Source of the DNA: Pseudomonas asiatica
GTDB lineage: Bacteria > Pseudomonadota > Gammaproteobacteria > Pseudomonadales > Pseudomonadaceae
Direction: 5' to 3'
Length of the DNA stretch: 64,000 bases
Assembly: GCF_009932335.1 (NCBI RefSeq)
Contig: NZ_BLJF01000001.1
Location: 1,240,001-1,304,000, forward strand
Shown in pieces: positions 40,661 through 49,469 of the stretch. The notes under the pieces were generated by a model. That model had not been told where the DNA came from. It saw nothing but the letters and a program-made list of their open reading frames with translations, and made no database searches. Every line of letters begins with the position of its first letter. Positions within the stretch are counted from its first letter, which is position 1. Position numbers and translations under genes: made by a program.

Positions 40661-40921
40661 CTATGAAAACGCTCCTGTCGTGTCCTTCCATGCATGCCGC
40701 ATGAGTCTAGGCAGGATGAAAGGGATACACCCTAACAGAATATCGGTCCGGATAACGGCCTTTGGCCATTTGAGGAGAATGTCGGCGATGCGTTCTGTGT
40801 CGTGCGGCTTTTTTTTAGTGGTAGCGCTTTTTGGCTAATACAAAAAAATGGCTCGATGCCAGCATCGTGATGCCACCTCGCTGCTACGCTCAAGTCAGCA
40901 GATATCGACAAGGATAATAAG

Positions 40922-41449
40922 GTGAAGGAGCGCTACCTGGCCGCCCTGTTGGGCCTTATGTTGAGCAGCAGCGCCATGGCGGCGGACTTCCTGGTGGAGG
41001 TACGGGTGCTGGTGCAGCGTGGCTGCATGCTGGTCAACCAGCCCCGCGATGCCGGGGCACAGGCGCTTGGGCGCATCGACCTGGGCGCTACTGCACGGCT
41101 GGATGGCCCTGCCGCACCGCTCACCGGCGCGCTGTTGAGCCAGCGCCCGCCACGCCTGGAATGCAATCCCCACACCCCCTATCAGGTCCGCGTCGATGGT
41201 GGGCAGCATGGCGGCGTCGGCGAGTTGCGCTTTCTGGCCAGTGACGATGACACGGCCCGGCTCATCCCGTATCGCCTCTACCGCGACGCTGCCTGGCGCG
41301 AGCCGCTGGCGGTGAATGTGGCGCACTCGGCGCGGGTGCCGGACAGCGGCTCGGTCGAGCTGCCGTTGTACGCACGGATCGACAAGCTGGCCTGGGTACC
41401 GCCTGCAGGCCTGTACGCCGACCTGCTCAAAGTCACCGTCACCTGGTAG
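40922..41449 (+). CDS. Spore coat U (SCPU) pilin subunit 1 of a Csu-type pilus
   Basis: 175 residues from GTG 40922 (KERYLAALLGLMLSSSAMAA gives a Sec signal cleaved after AMAA). SCPU domain with cysteines in VQRGCMLVN and PRLECNPHTPYQVRVDGGQ, and a C-terminal strand AGLYADLLKVTVTW ending in the aromatic residue used for chaperone binding. First of four pilin-like genes. Compared with the other three it has a shorter mature N-terminus. Secreted through the chaperone-usher system encoded downstream. Confidence 0.85.
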   Translation: MKERYLAALLGLMLSSSAMAADFLVEVRVLVQRGCMLVNQPRDAGAQALGRIDLGATARLDGPAAPLTGALLSQRPPRLECNPHTPYQVRVDGGQHGGVGELRFLASDDDTARLIPYRLYRDAAWREPLAVNVAHSARVPDSGSVELPLYARIDKLAWVPPAGLYADLLKVTVTW

Positions 41450-41479
41450 GGATGCCACCATGCTCAAGGACGCGACGCC

Positions 41480-42016
41480 ATGAACCGCACCTCGATCCTG
41501 CTGCTTTCCCTGGGCCCGCTGCTGGTGCCCGGTGGTGCCGCGCATGGCACCAGCACCGGTTTCATCCAGGCGCGGCTGGTGATCAGCAGTGCTTGCCAGA
41601 TCAGCAGCAACGAGACGCAACCGGCAACGGTGGGTAACCCCGGCGTGATGGACTTCGGCGAGCGCGGACCGAACTGGGACCAGCCGCTGCGCAGCCGGGT
41701 TGATGATGTGAGCGGCGAAGGCAGCCTGCAGATCAGTTGCACGCCCGAGGTGCGGGCGTTCAACGTGCGCATCAACGGCGGCCTGAATGGCAGTGACGGC
41801 ATACGGCGGCTGAGCAACGGCCGCGAGCTGATCCCTTACCAACTGGCAATCGACCCAGGTGGTAACAGCCGCTACGGCATCGGCCAGGCGCGTGCCTTCA
41901 CCATCAGCAGTACCCGGCAGATACCGATCCCCATCTACGGTGTGGTAGTGGCGCAACCGCGTGCGCTGCCAGCCGGCCTGTACCGTGACACCCTGAGGGT
42001 GACCCTGGACTGGTAA
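41480..42016 (+). CDS. SCPU pilin subunit 2
   Basis: 178 residues. The signal peptide is LLLSLGPLLVPGGAAHG. SCPU features: LVISSACQISSNETQPATVG, MDFGERGPNWDQPL, LQISCTPEVRAFNVRINGGL, then YRDTLRVTLDW at the end. It likely adds to the pilus shaft or acts as an adaptor below the tip. 30 bases after the previous gene and 18 before the next, clearly one operon. Confidence 0.85.
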   Translation: MNRTSILLLSLGPLLVPGGAAHGTSTGFIQARLVISSACQISSNETQPATVGNPGVMDFGERGPNWDQPLRSRVDDVSGEGSLQISCTPEVRAFNVRINGGLNGSDGIRRLSNGRELIPYQLAIDPGGNSRYGIGQARAFTISSTRQIPIPIYGVVVAQPRALPAGLYRDTLRVTLDW

Positions 42017-42034
42017 CGACACAAGGAGACTTCG

Positions 42035-42565
42035 ATGCGAACGAACCTTTCACGCTGCATCCTCGCCGGTCTGGGGCTGATGCTGAGTTACCAGGCGCAG
42101 GCCGCCACTACCGGGACTATCGAATCGACGCTGACCTTGACCGCAGCGTGTCAGGTCAACGGCAGCTCAGCCTCCTCGGGGGCTGACTTCGGTACCTTGG
42201 ACTTCGGCACTCACGATGCCTTGTTCAACACTGCCGACGGCCAGGTAATCGGCGGCGGCGGTGGGGCGATCAGCATTCTCTGTTCGGCTGGCACGGTACC
42301 AGTCATCCGCGTGGGTGCAGGTTCCCACGATGGCCAGTCGGCCGGGGGCAGCCGTGCGCTGGCGGATGGCGTCGGCAACTTCGTACCGTACGACTTCTAC
42401 ACCGATGCCGGGCGTACGCAGGTGTTGGCCATCAACGGCACCATCACCTTGCCGCTCAGCAGTGGTGTGGCCCAGACCGTCAACCTGTATGGCCAGGCGC
42501 GCGGCAAGGTTGGCCTGCCGGCGGGGGAATACACCGACACAGTGTCCGTCGAGCTGTCGTTCTGA
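42035..42565 (+). CDS. SCPU pilin subunit 3, probable main subunit (CsuA/B-like)
   Basis: 176 residues with RBS CAAGGAGACTTCG, the best in the cluster. The signal LAGLGLMLSYQAQAATTG is followed by STLTLTAACQVNGSSASSGA, FGTLDFGTHDALFNTADGQV, then ISILCSAGTVPVIRVGAGSH and AGEYTDTVSVELSF. Its sequence pattern (TGTIES donor strand, DFGTLDFG) is the closest here to the major CsuA/B pilin. The donor strand TTGTIESTLTLT is exposed for strand exchange between subunits. Confidence 0.85.
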   Translation: MRTNLSRCILAGLGLMLSYQAQAATTGTIESTLTLTAACQVNGSSASSGADFGTLDFGTHDALFNTADGQVIGGGGGAISILCSAGTVPVIRVGAGSHDGQSAGGSRALADGVGNFVPYDFYTDAGRTQVLAINGTITLPLSSGVAQTVNLYGQARGKVGLPAGEYTDTVSVELSF

Positions 42566-42568
42566 ACC

Positions 42569-43072
42569 ATGCGCAGCTGGCTGGCGGGCGGCATGAGCGT
42601 CCTTGGCGTGCTGCTGGCCGCGCCTCTGGATGCGGCGACCACCAGCAGCTTTCTGGTGACGGCGCAGATCGTCGCCGGGTGCCTGGTGGTGGGCGGCGTG
42701 ACCAGCTACGGGACGCTCGACTACGGCTCGCAGTCGGCACTGGCCACCGGAACTCTCGGCACCTCGTTGGGCGGTACCACAGTGACCTTCCAGTGCACCC
42801 CGGGCGTGGCCTTGAGCATGAGCGTGGATGGCGGGCAGAACAGTGCCAGTGGCACACGCAACCTCAAACGCACGGGCGGCACGCAGGTGCTGGCCTACCA
42901 GTTGTACCGGGACGCGGCATACAGCCAGAGCCTGGGGATCGGCCAGAGCGTGGCCGTGGGCTATACCGACCCGACGGCGATCAAGCTGCCGGTGTACGGG
43001 CGGGTTCAGCTGACCGGCACGATGCCGGCGGGGACTTACACCGATGTGGTGCAAGTGACGGTGACCTGGTGA
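42569..43072 (+). CDS. SCPU pilin subunit 4
   Basis: 167 residues, three bases after the previous stop. The signal is MRSWLAGGMSVLGVLLAAPL, then DAATTSSFLVTAQIVAGCLV, YGTLDYGSQSALATGTLG, VTFQCTPGVALSMSVDGGQN and AGTYTDVVQVTVTW. Clearly paralogous to the other three. A fourth pilin is one more than the three pilin-like genes (csuA/B, csuA, csuB) known from Acinetobacter. Confidence 0.85.
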   Translation: MRSWLAGGMSVLGVLLAAPLDAATTSSFLVTAQIVAGCLVVGGVTSYGTLDYGSQSALATGTLGTSLGGTTVTFQCTPGVALSMSVDGGQNSASGTRNLKRTGGTQVLAYQLYRDAAYSQSLGIGQSVAVGYTDPTAIKLPVYGRVQLTGTMPAGTYTDVVQVTVTW

Positions 43073-43111
43073 ATGCATCGGCACCAATGACCAGTATCCA
43101 AGGAGAGCTTC

Positions 43112-43888
43112 ATGGGGGCAGGCGCGAAGTGGGCGCGAGGATTGATCGGGGTATCGTGGCTGGCGAGCCTGCCAGCCTGGGCGGCCACCTCGGTGCTGAT
43201 CTGGCCGATCGACCCGGTGTTGGAGGCTGACCAGAAGGCTGGCGCACTGTGGCTGGAAAACCGCGGAACCGCACCGGCCAACCTGCAGGTGCGGGTGTTC
43301 GCCTGGCGCCAAGGTGATTACCAGGAACAGTATCAGGCACAGCGCGAGATCATTGGCAGCCCGCCGGTGGCCAACGTCGCCCCCGGGCAGAAGCAATTGA
43401 TCCGCCTGACCCGCACCGGCCCCTCGCCAGTCGGCCAGGAGCAGGCCTACCGCATCATCATCGACGAAATCCCGCCCGCCATCCCGGTCGACAAGGCCGA
43501 GCCCGGCACCACCGCGGCGATCCGCCTGCAGATGCGCTACTCGGTACCCCTGTTCGTATACGGCGAAGGCCTGTGGGGCAAGGCAGGCCCTGAGGGCAAG
43601 CGCAATGCCGAGGGCGTCGGCAAGCCGCAACTCAGCTGGCGCGCGGTGACCGTGCAGGGCAAGCCGTACGTGGAACTGCGCAACACCGGCCCGGTGCATG
43701 CACGCCTGACTGATGTGGTGGTGCAGCAGGGCAGCCAGAGCAAACCACTGGCCGATGGCTTGCTGGGTTATGTGCTGCCGGGGGCCAGCATGCGCTGGCC
43801 GGCACCGCTAACACCGAGTGCCGGCAGTGTGCTGAAGGGGAGGGTAAACGGCCAGAGCAGCGCGGACGCCATCCGCCAAAGCCAATGA
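43112..43888 (+). CDS. csuC: Periplasmic pilus chaperone (CsuC-like)
   Basis: 258 residues; RBS AAGGAGAGCTTC. Signal peptide LIGVSWLASLPAWAATSVLI. Chaperone features: the first Ig-like domain (LIWPIDPVLEADQKAGALWL, NRGTAPANLQVRVFAWRQGD, VANVAPGQKQLIRLTRTG) and the conserved YRIIIDEIPP. It ends in a second domain with a longer Pro/Ser-rich tail. It holds pilin subunits in the periplasm by donor-strand complementation. The next gene in the operon is the usher. Confidence 0.88.
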   Translation: MGAGAKWARGLIGVSWLASLPAWAATSVLIWPIDPVLEADQKAGALWLENRGTAPANLQVRVFAWRQGDYQEQYQAQREIIGSPPVANVAPGQKQLIRLTRTGPSPVGQEQAYRIIIDEIPPAIPVDKAEPGTTAAIRLQMRYSVPLFVYGEGLWGKAGPEGKRNAEGVGKPQLSWRAVTVQGKPYVELRNTGPVHARLTDVVVQQGSQSKPLADGLLGYVLPGASMRWPAPLTPSAGSVLKGRVNGQSSADAIRQSQ

Positions 43889-43951
43889 GCCTGCGCCTGA
43901 ATGCCGCGCAGAGGCCGTGGAGAACCCGGCAATGGTTGGAAACCATGTGTG

Positions 43952-46285
43952 ATGTGGCTGACCCACCGTTGGTGCCTGGGGCTTGCCCTGGTCGGCCCTG
44001 GCCTGGTGCTGGCCGACGACCTGCCGCCACCACCTACGGAGATGTCCGCTATCGCCGATGCCACGTTGTACCTCGAGTTGCTGGTGAACCAGGTGCCCAG
44101 GGCTGAGCTGGTACCGGTGCAGCAGCGCGCCGGGCAGTTGTACCTGGACAGCGAGGTGTTGCGGGCGGCCGGCGTCTCGCTGCCAGGCAACCCGCAGGGC
44201 GAGGTGGCCCTGGAGGCCATCGTGGGGATGCATGCCGACTACGACAGCCAGAACCAGCGCCTGCTGCTGCAAGTGCCGCCGGCCTGGCTGCCCGACCAGC
44301 AGCTGGGCGACCGCAACCTGTACCCGGCCAGCGATGCGCGCAGTAGTTTCGGCGCCTTGTTCAACTACGACCTGTACCTGAACGACACCGATGACGGCGG
44401 CAGCTACCTGGCGGCCTGGAACGAACTGCGTCTGTTCGACAGCTGGGGTACGTTCTCCAGCACCGGGCAATGGCGCCAGTCGTTCAATGGTGCGCCGACC
44501 GACGACACGCGCCAGGGCTTCTTGCGCTACGACACCACCTGGCGTTTCACCGACGAGCAGCGCCTGCTGACCTACGAAGCCGGTGACCTGGTGACCGGGG
44601 CCTTGCCCTGGACCAGCTCGGTGCGGGTCGGTGGCCTGCAGTTGTCGCGCGATTTCGCTGCGCGCCCCGACCTGGTCACCTATCCGCTGCCGGCGTTCTC
44701 CGGTGAAGCGGCGGTACCGACCTCGCTGGACCTGTTCATCAATGGCTACAAGTCCAGCACCAGCGAATTGCAGCCGGGCCCCTACACGTTGACCAACGTG
44801 CCGTTCATCAACGGCGCCGGGGAGGCGGTGGTGGTCACCACCGATGCCCTTGGCCGGCAGGTGTCGACCACCTTGCCGTTCTACGTCACCAGCAGCCTGC
44901 TGCAGCAGGGCCTGGCGGATTATTCGGTAGCGGCCGGCAGCCTGCGGCGTGACTACGGGGTGCGCGATTTTGCCTACGGCCCCGGGGTCGCATCGGCCAG
45001 CCTGCGCTACGGGGTCAGCGACATCTTCACCCTGGAAACCCATGCCGAAAGCGCCGAATCGCTGATGCTGGGAGGCCTGGGTGGCAACATGCGGCTGGGC
45101 AACTTCGGTGTGCTCAATGCGGCGCTGGCGCAGAGCCGGTTCGACGGCGACAAGGGCCACCAGGTCGCCCTCGGCTACCAGTACAATAGCCAGCGCATCG
45201 GCTTCAGCTACCAGCGCCTGCAACGCCATGGCGACTATGCCGACCTGACCCGGGTCGACAGCCGGGACATACAGCTGAGCCAGCGCAGCGAGCAGGTCAC
45301 GCTGAGCCTGAACCTGAACGAATACGGCAACATCGGCGCCGGCTATTTCGATGTGCGCGCCGGCGACGGCACACGTACCCGGCTGATCAACCTGAGCTAC
45401 AGCAGGCCGCTGTGGGGCAACAGCAGCGTTTATCTGTCGGCCAACCGTGAAGTGGGGGACAGCCAGTGGGCAGTGCAGGCGCAACTGGTGATCCCGTTCG
45501 ACCTGCACGGCACCCTGGCCCTGGGCATGGAGCGCAGCCAGCAAGGCGAAACCCTGCAGCGGGTCAACTACAGCCGCGCGACGCCGGTGGGGGGCGGTGT
45601 CGGTTACAACCTGGGCTACGCCACCGGTAGCGAGCGCGACGCCTACCGCCAGGCCGATGTCACCTGGCGCCTGCAGTCGGTGCAGTTGCAGGCCGGTTTG
45701 TATGGCAGCAGTGGAGAGATGACCCGCTGGGCCGACGCCAGTGGCTCGCTGGTTTGGATGGATGCCGGGCTGTTCGCTGCCAACCGTATCGACGATGCCT
45801 TCGTGTTAGTCAGCACCAGTGGTTACGCCGACGTGCCGGTGCGCTATGAAAACCAGGAGGTCGGCCGTACCGATGCCGATGGTCACCTGCTGGTGCCGTA
45901 CAGCAGCGGTTACTACCGCGGCAAGTACGAGATCGACCCCATGGGCTTGCCGCCGGACATCCTCGCGCCGGAAGTGGAACAGCGGGTGGCGGTGCGCCGA
46001 GGCAGCGGCTACTTGCTGGAGTTCCCGCTCAGGCGCGTGCTGGCGGCCAGCGTCGAACTGGTGGACACCGAACAGCAGGCACTCAAGCTGGGCAGCCGTG
46101 TCACCCATGCAGAAAGTGGCAGCCAGGCGGTGGTCGGTTGGGATGGCCTGGTTTATCTGGAGAACCTGACGCCGCATAACCGACTGCAGGTTGAGTTGGA
46201 GGGGGGCGGGCATTGCCAGGTGGCGTTCGACCTGCCTGAGTCGCAAGGCTCGATCCCGTTGATTGGCCCGTTGGTGTGCAAGTGA
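43952..46285 (+). CDS. csuD: Outer-membrane usher (CsuD-like)
   Basis: The start is taken at ATG 43952, giving a good signal (MWLTHRWCLGLALVGPGLVL, cut before ADD). An upstream extension has no signal, and an ATG overlapping the chaperone stop at 43885 is in another frame. 777 residues. The N-terminal domain LYLELLVNQVPRAELVPVQQ is followed by a long beta-barrel rich in Gly/Tyr (SFGALFNYDLYLNDTDDGGS, VGGLQLSRDFAARPDLVTYP). Later: the plug region, LFINGYKSSTSELQPGPYTL and a C-terminal domain with PVRYENQEVGRTDADGHLL. Secretes and assembles the pilus. Confidence 0.88.
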   Translation: MWLTHRWCLGLALVGPGLVLADDLPPPPTEMSAIADATLYLELLVNQVPRAELVPVQQRAGQLYLDSEVLRAAGVSLPGNPQGEVALEAIVGMHADYDSQNQRLLLQVPPAWLPDQQLGDRNLYPASDARSSFGALFNYDLYLNDTDDGGSYLAAWNELRLFDSWGTFSSTGQWRQSFNGAPTDDTRQGFLRYDTTWRFTDEQRLLTYEAGDLVTGALPWTSSVRVGGLQLSRDFAARPDLVTYPLPAFSGEAAVPTSLDLFINGYKSSTSELQPGPYTLTNVPFINGAGEAVVVTTDALGRQVSTTLPFYVTSSLLQQGLADYSVAAGSLRRDYGVRDFAYGPGVASASLRYGVSDIFTLETHAESAESLMLGGLGGNMRLGNFGVLNAALAQSRFDGDKGHQVALGYQYNSQRIGFSYQRLQRHGDYADLTRVDSRDIQLSQRSEQVTLSLNLNEYGNIGAGYFDVRAGDGTRTRLINLSYSRPLWGNSSVYLSANREVGDSQWAVQAQLVIPFDLHGTLALGMERSQQGETLQRVNYSRATPVGGGVGYNLGYATGSERDAYRQADVTWRLQSVQLQAGLYGSSGEMTRWADASGSLVWMDAGLFAANRIDDAFVLVSTSGYADVPVRYENQEVGRTDADGHLLVPYSSGYYRGKYEIDPMGLPPDILAPEVEQRVAVRRGSGYLLEFPLRRVLAASVELVDTEQQALKLGSRVTHAESGSQAVVGWDGLVYLENLTPHNRLQVELEGGGHCQVAFDLPESQGSIPLIGPLVCK

Positions 46286-47250
46286 AGGCCTGCTGGCGTG
46301 GTTTGTGGGCATGCGCCTTGTTGTTGTGGGCGGGCTCGGCCTGGGCCAAGTGCACGTCAGTGTTGACTGCGCCTGCGGCGTTTGGTTCGCTCAACTCGAC
46401 TCAGGTACGTGGCACGGTCCAGACAGCTTCCAGCACCAACTCTGGCCTGCAGTGCAACGGTTCGGTGATCAGCGTGCTCAGTAGCACCGACTCCTTCAAG
46501 ATCAAGATCACCTCCACCACCAGCGGCCTGGTAGGGCCTACCGGGGATGTGATCCCCTACACGCTCTATGCCGACGCCACAACCAACTATCCGATCACCC
46601 GTGGCACCCCCTTCGAATTCAGGACCACCGGCATCCTCGACTTGCTCGGGTTGCTCAACGGTACACCGAAGAACGTGCCCATCTACATGCGCACGCAGGT
46701 GGGCAGCAACGTATCGGCGGGGCTATATCAGGAACTCCTCGATGTCGAGTGGACCTGGGACTATTGCGACGGGATTGGTGTTGGCGGGCTTTGCATAGGG
46801 CGAGACCAGGGCTCCGGTACCAGGACCCTGCTGGTAAGCATGACGGTGACCAACGACAGCCAGATCACCACGCCCAGCATCAACTTTGCCAGCGCGCCGG
46901 TGGTGGCGGGGTTCGGCACGGTGAGCCAGAGCCTGAGCGTGTCGTGCACCAAGGGCAGCAACTACACGGTGGGCCTGGATGACGGGCAGAACGTGGCCAA
47001 TGGTCGACGGCGGATGAAGTCGGCGGCCAACAACTACCTGGCCTATGACATTTTCAAGAGCGCCGGTGCGGTGCGCTGGGGTTCGACAGGGGCTGCGCGA
47101 CGGGCCAGCGCCGATGCCGATGTGAACCCCGGCACGGGGACCGGCACCGGTAGCCAGGTGTTCAACTACAACGCCAAGGTCTACACCGACCAGGCTACAC
47201 CACCGGCTGCGACCTATACCGACAGCGTGATTCTGGATGTGCAGTTCTGA
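46282..47250 (+). CDS. csuE: Two-domain SCPU tip adhesin (CsuE-like)
   Basis: The start is GTG 46282, which overlaps the usher stop in a GTGA and gives MKACWRGLWACALLLWAGSA. 322 residues, about twice a pilin. Two SCPU domains: the first with KCTSVLTAPAAFGSLNSTQ and CNGSVISVLSSTDSFKIKIT, the second with FGTVSQSLSVSCTKGSNYTV and the end ATYTDSVILDVQF. Extra cysteines in WDYCDGIGVGGLCIG. In Acinetobacter CsuE sits at the pilus tip with hydrophobic fingers and binds plastics and other surfaces, so this pilus should drive biofilm attachment. Confidence 0.88.
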   Translation: MKACWRGLWACALLLWAGSAWAKCTSVLTAPAAFGSLNSTQVRGTVQTASSTNSGLQCNGSVISVLSSTDSFKIKITSTTSGLVGPTGDVIPYTLYADATTNYPITRGTPFEFRTTGILDLLGLLNGTPKNVPIYMRTQVGSNVSAGLYQELLDVEWTWDYCDGIGVGGLCIGRDQGSGTRTLLVSMTVTNDSQITTPSINFASAPVVAGFGTVSQSLSVSCTKGSNYTVGLDDGQNVANGRRRMKSAANNYLAYDIFKSAGAVRWGSTGAARRASADADVNPGTGTGTGSQVFNYNAKVYTDQATPPAATYTDSVILDVQF

Positions 47251-47278
47251 GCGCAGGATTGCTATCGGCCGAGGGACC

Positions 47279-47382
47279 TTGTGGGAGCGGGCGTGTCGAG
47301 GCGTCGAACCGCCGCGAACACCGGCGAAGCCGGTGCCATACACCGTATTGGATTCTTCGCGGGCACGCCCGCTCCCACAGGG
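47279..47382. repeat. Inverted REP pair after the Csu operon
   Basis: TGTGGGAGCGGGCGTG at 47280 and CACGCCCGCTCCCACAGGG at 47364 are inverted copies. They lie between the stops of csuE and the convergent peptidase gene. Confidence 0.75.
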
Positions 47383-47401
47383 GACGCGTCAGCCAGGGGC
47401 C

Positions 47402-48550
47402 TCAGCGCAAATCGCCAACCATCTTCGCCAAGGTCTCAAGCACCGCCCCGGCCAACGCCTTCGAACGTGCCCCCGACCACCCGGTGACGGCATCCGGCGC
47501 GTCGTCATGGTCCTTGAACGGCATTTCCAGGGTCAGTGACAGGCAGTCATGCGCCATCCCCACCGCATTGCAGGCCAGCGTCGTGTTGGCTTGCCCCGGT
47601 TCGTCGCGGGTATAGCCATGCACGGTCTGGAAGTCGCGGGTCAGGCTGCACAGGGTGCTGCGGAACTGCTCCTCCAGTTTGGCCAGACGCGGCGTGTAGC
47701 CCGGGTTGCCCTCGCAGGCCGCGGTGAACACATGGGGGATCTCTTCGTCGCCATGCACGTCGATGAACGCATCCACGCCGTGTTGCTTCATCTGTGCCTG
47801 GGCGAAGAAGACCTCGGGGCTGAGCTCGACGCTGGCGTCCTGCCAGGCACGGTTGAGGTCCTTGCCCTTGAAGTTGGTGCGCAGGTGGCCGAGGAAGGCA
47901 CCGTCGGGGTTCATGTTGGGGATCAGGTACAGGTCGGCCTTGGCCAGCAACTGCCGGATCACCTCGTCGTTGGCCTGCAGGCGGTCGATCACGCCCTCCA
48001 TGAACCATTCGGCCATGTGTTCGCCCGGATGTTGCTGGGCAATCAGCCACAGCTTGCGCTTGCCTGCGGCACCATCACCGGCACGCAGCAGGGGAATGTC
48101 GCGGCCCTGTACGCTGCGGCCACTGGCGAGCAATTCCACCCCCGGCAGTTGCCGTGCACGTTCGATCAGCTGGTTGTGACGAGCGCGCGGGTAGGGCTCG
48201 AAGTAGGCGAACCAGATGTGCGGCTGTTCGGCCTTTACCTCGAACGACAGCGCCGTGCCGTCGAACTGGCTGGGGACGCGGAACCAGGTTTGCTGGTCGT
48301 AGGAGGCCACGGCGTTGTAGCCGCTCCAGGCGTTCTTGTAGGAGGAACCGGAGGCATTGTCGAGGCTGAAGCGATGGACCTGGCCTGGCGTCAGCCCGCT
48401 GACCTTGAAGTGGAACCACTGGTAGTGGCCGCTGTGGGTGTCCGGGCGGATAGCCAGGTGCACCCGGGCTGGGTTGCTGGCATCCAGCACCTGAATGTTG
48501 CCGGAGTCGAAATCGCAGTCGATCTGCAGGGGGGACAGCGTCACTGTCAT
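47402..48550 (-). CDS. M14-family zinc carboxypeptidase
   Basis: The start is set at ATG 48550 after AAGGAGCCCGGCAC. 382 residues. The N-terminal about 120 residues form a beta domain (IDCDFDSGNIQVLDASNPAR, HYQWFHFKVSGLTPGQVHRF). M14 catalytic motifs: WLIAQQHPGEHMAEWFMEGV (zinc His and Glu), KGKDLNRAW, FIDVHGDEEIPHVF (zinc His) and CLSLTLEMPFKDHD (catalytic Glu). This is the cytosolic carboxypeptidase-like (Nna1/CCP-type) bacterial subgroup. No signal peptide. Substrate unknown. Monocistronic. Confidence 0.88.
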   Translation of the reverse strand: MTVTLSPLQIDCDFDSGNIQVLDASNPARVHLAIRPDTHSGHYQWFHFKVSGLTPGQVHRFSLDNASGSSYKNAWSGYNAVASYDQQTWFRVPSQFDGTALSFEVKAEQPHIWFAYFEPYPRARHNQLIERARQLPGVELLASGRSVQGRDIPLLRAGDGAAGKRKLWLIAQQHPGEHMAEWFMEGVIDRLQANDEVIRQLLAKADLYLIPNMNPDGAFLGHLRTNFKGKDLNRAWQDASVELSPEVFFAQAQMKQHGVDAFIDVHGDEEIPHVFTAACEGNPGYTPRLAKLEEQFRSTLCSLTRDFQTVHGYTRDEPGQANTTLACNAVGMAHDCLSLTLEMPFKDHDDAPDAVTGWSGARSKALAGAVLETLAKMVGDLR

Positions 48551-48659
48551 GTGCCGGGCTCCTTCTGGGGGCTTTGTTGTGAGGGTACTGTACACGGCTT
48601 GACAGGGTTGCTGTGCGAGATCAGGCGACGCGGGGGCGATCTCATATGTTTCCTACAGG

Positions 48660-49433
48660 CTATTTGAAGAACTGACTCGGCGTGATACCGAACTGGCGCT
48701 TGAACATGCTGGCGAAGGCACTGGGGCTGTCATACCCCAGCGTCCCCGCCACATCGATGATCCGCTCGCCCAGGGCGATCCGCTCCAGTGCCTGCATCAG
48801 CCGCGCCTGCTGGCGCCACTGGCCGAAGGTCATGCCGGTTTCCTTGCGGAACAGGCGCTGGATGGTCTTTTCGTCCACCCCCAGCTGCTGGCCCCAGTCG
48901 GCCACGGTGGCGTTATCGTCAGGCCGCTCGTGCAGCGCGGAGCAGATCGCCTGCAGGCGCTTGTCGCCGGGCTGCGACAGCTTCAGCGGCAAGGTCGGCA
49001 GCACGCAGATCTCGTCGAGGATCAGGCGCATCACCCGGGCTTCACGCGAGTCTTCGGCAAACGGCGCGGTAAAGCCTACGGAGGCCTTGATCAGCTCGCT
49101 GAGCAATGGCGAGATGCTGATCGCCTTGCTCTGCAGGGGCAACTGCACTGCCGCGTCGGTGCGCACGAACACACTGCGCATTTTCACATCGCCCACGCAG
49201 CGTATCGCGTGCACCTGGCCGCAAGGCATCCATACGCCGCGGCTGGGGGGCACGGTCCAGCGTTCGTTACCGGACTCGACGATCATCAGGCCTTTGGTGG
49301 CATAGATCAGTTGGTGTTTGGCATGGCTGTGGGGCTCGATGAACCAGTCGGTCGGGTAGTCCGTCGCACGGCTGCCCACCTCCCAGTTCCATTCATCCAC
49401 CTCCACCAGCAATTCGTGCTGCGGCTTCAGCAT
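48660..49433 (-). CDS. AraC-family regulator with cupin sensor domain
   Basis: 257 residues. N-terminal cupin-like part: PTDWFIEPHSHAKHQLIYAT, then VPPSRGVWMPCGQVHAIRCV. C-terminal double HTH: WGQQLGVDEKTIQRLFRKET, GMTFGQWRQQARLMQALERI, ALGERIIDVAGTLGYDSPSA and FASMFKRQFGITPSQFFK. Typical of small AraC regulators that often control a neighbouring exporter. It is transcribed in the same direction as, and lies downstream of, the Fsr-like MFS gene, 36 bases after its stop. Confidence 0.88.
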   Translation of the reverse strand: MLKPQHELLVEVDEWNWEVGSRATDYPTDWFIEPHSHAKHQLIYATKGLMIVESGNERWTVPPSRGVWMPCGQVHAIRCVGDVKMRSVFVRTDAAVQLPLQSKAISISPLLSELIKASVGFTAPFAEDSREARVMRLILDEICVLPTLPLKLSQPGDKRLQAICSALHERPDDNATVADWGQQLGVDEKTIQRLFRKETGMTFGQWRQQARLMQALERIALGERIIDVAGTLGYDSPSAFASMFKRQFGITPSQFFK

Positions 49434-49469
49434 TTCGACCTCTTGTACGGGCAGCCTGGCACGCCCACT

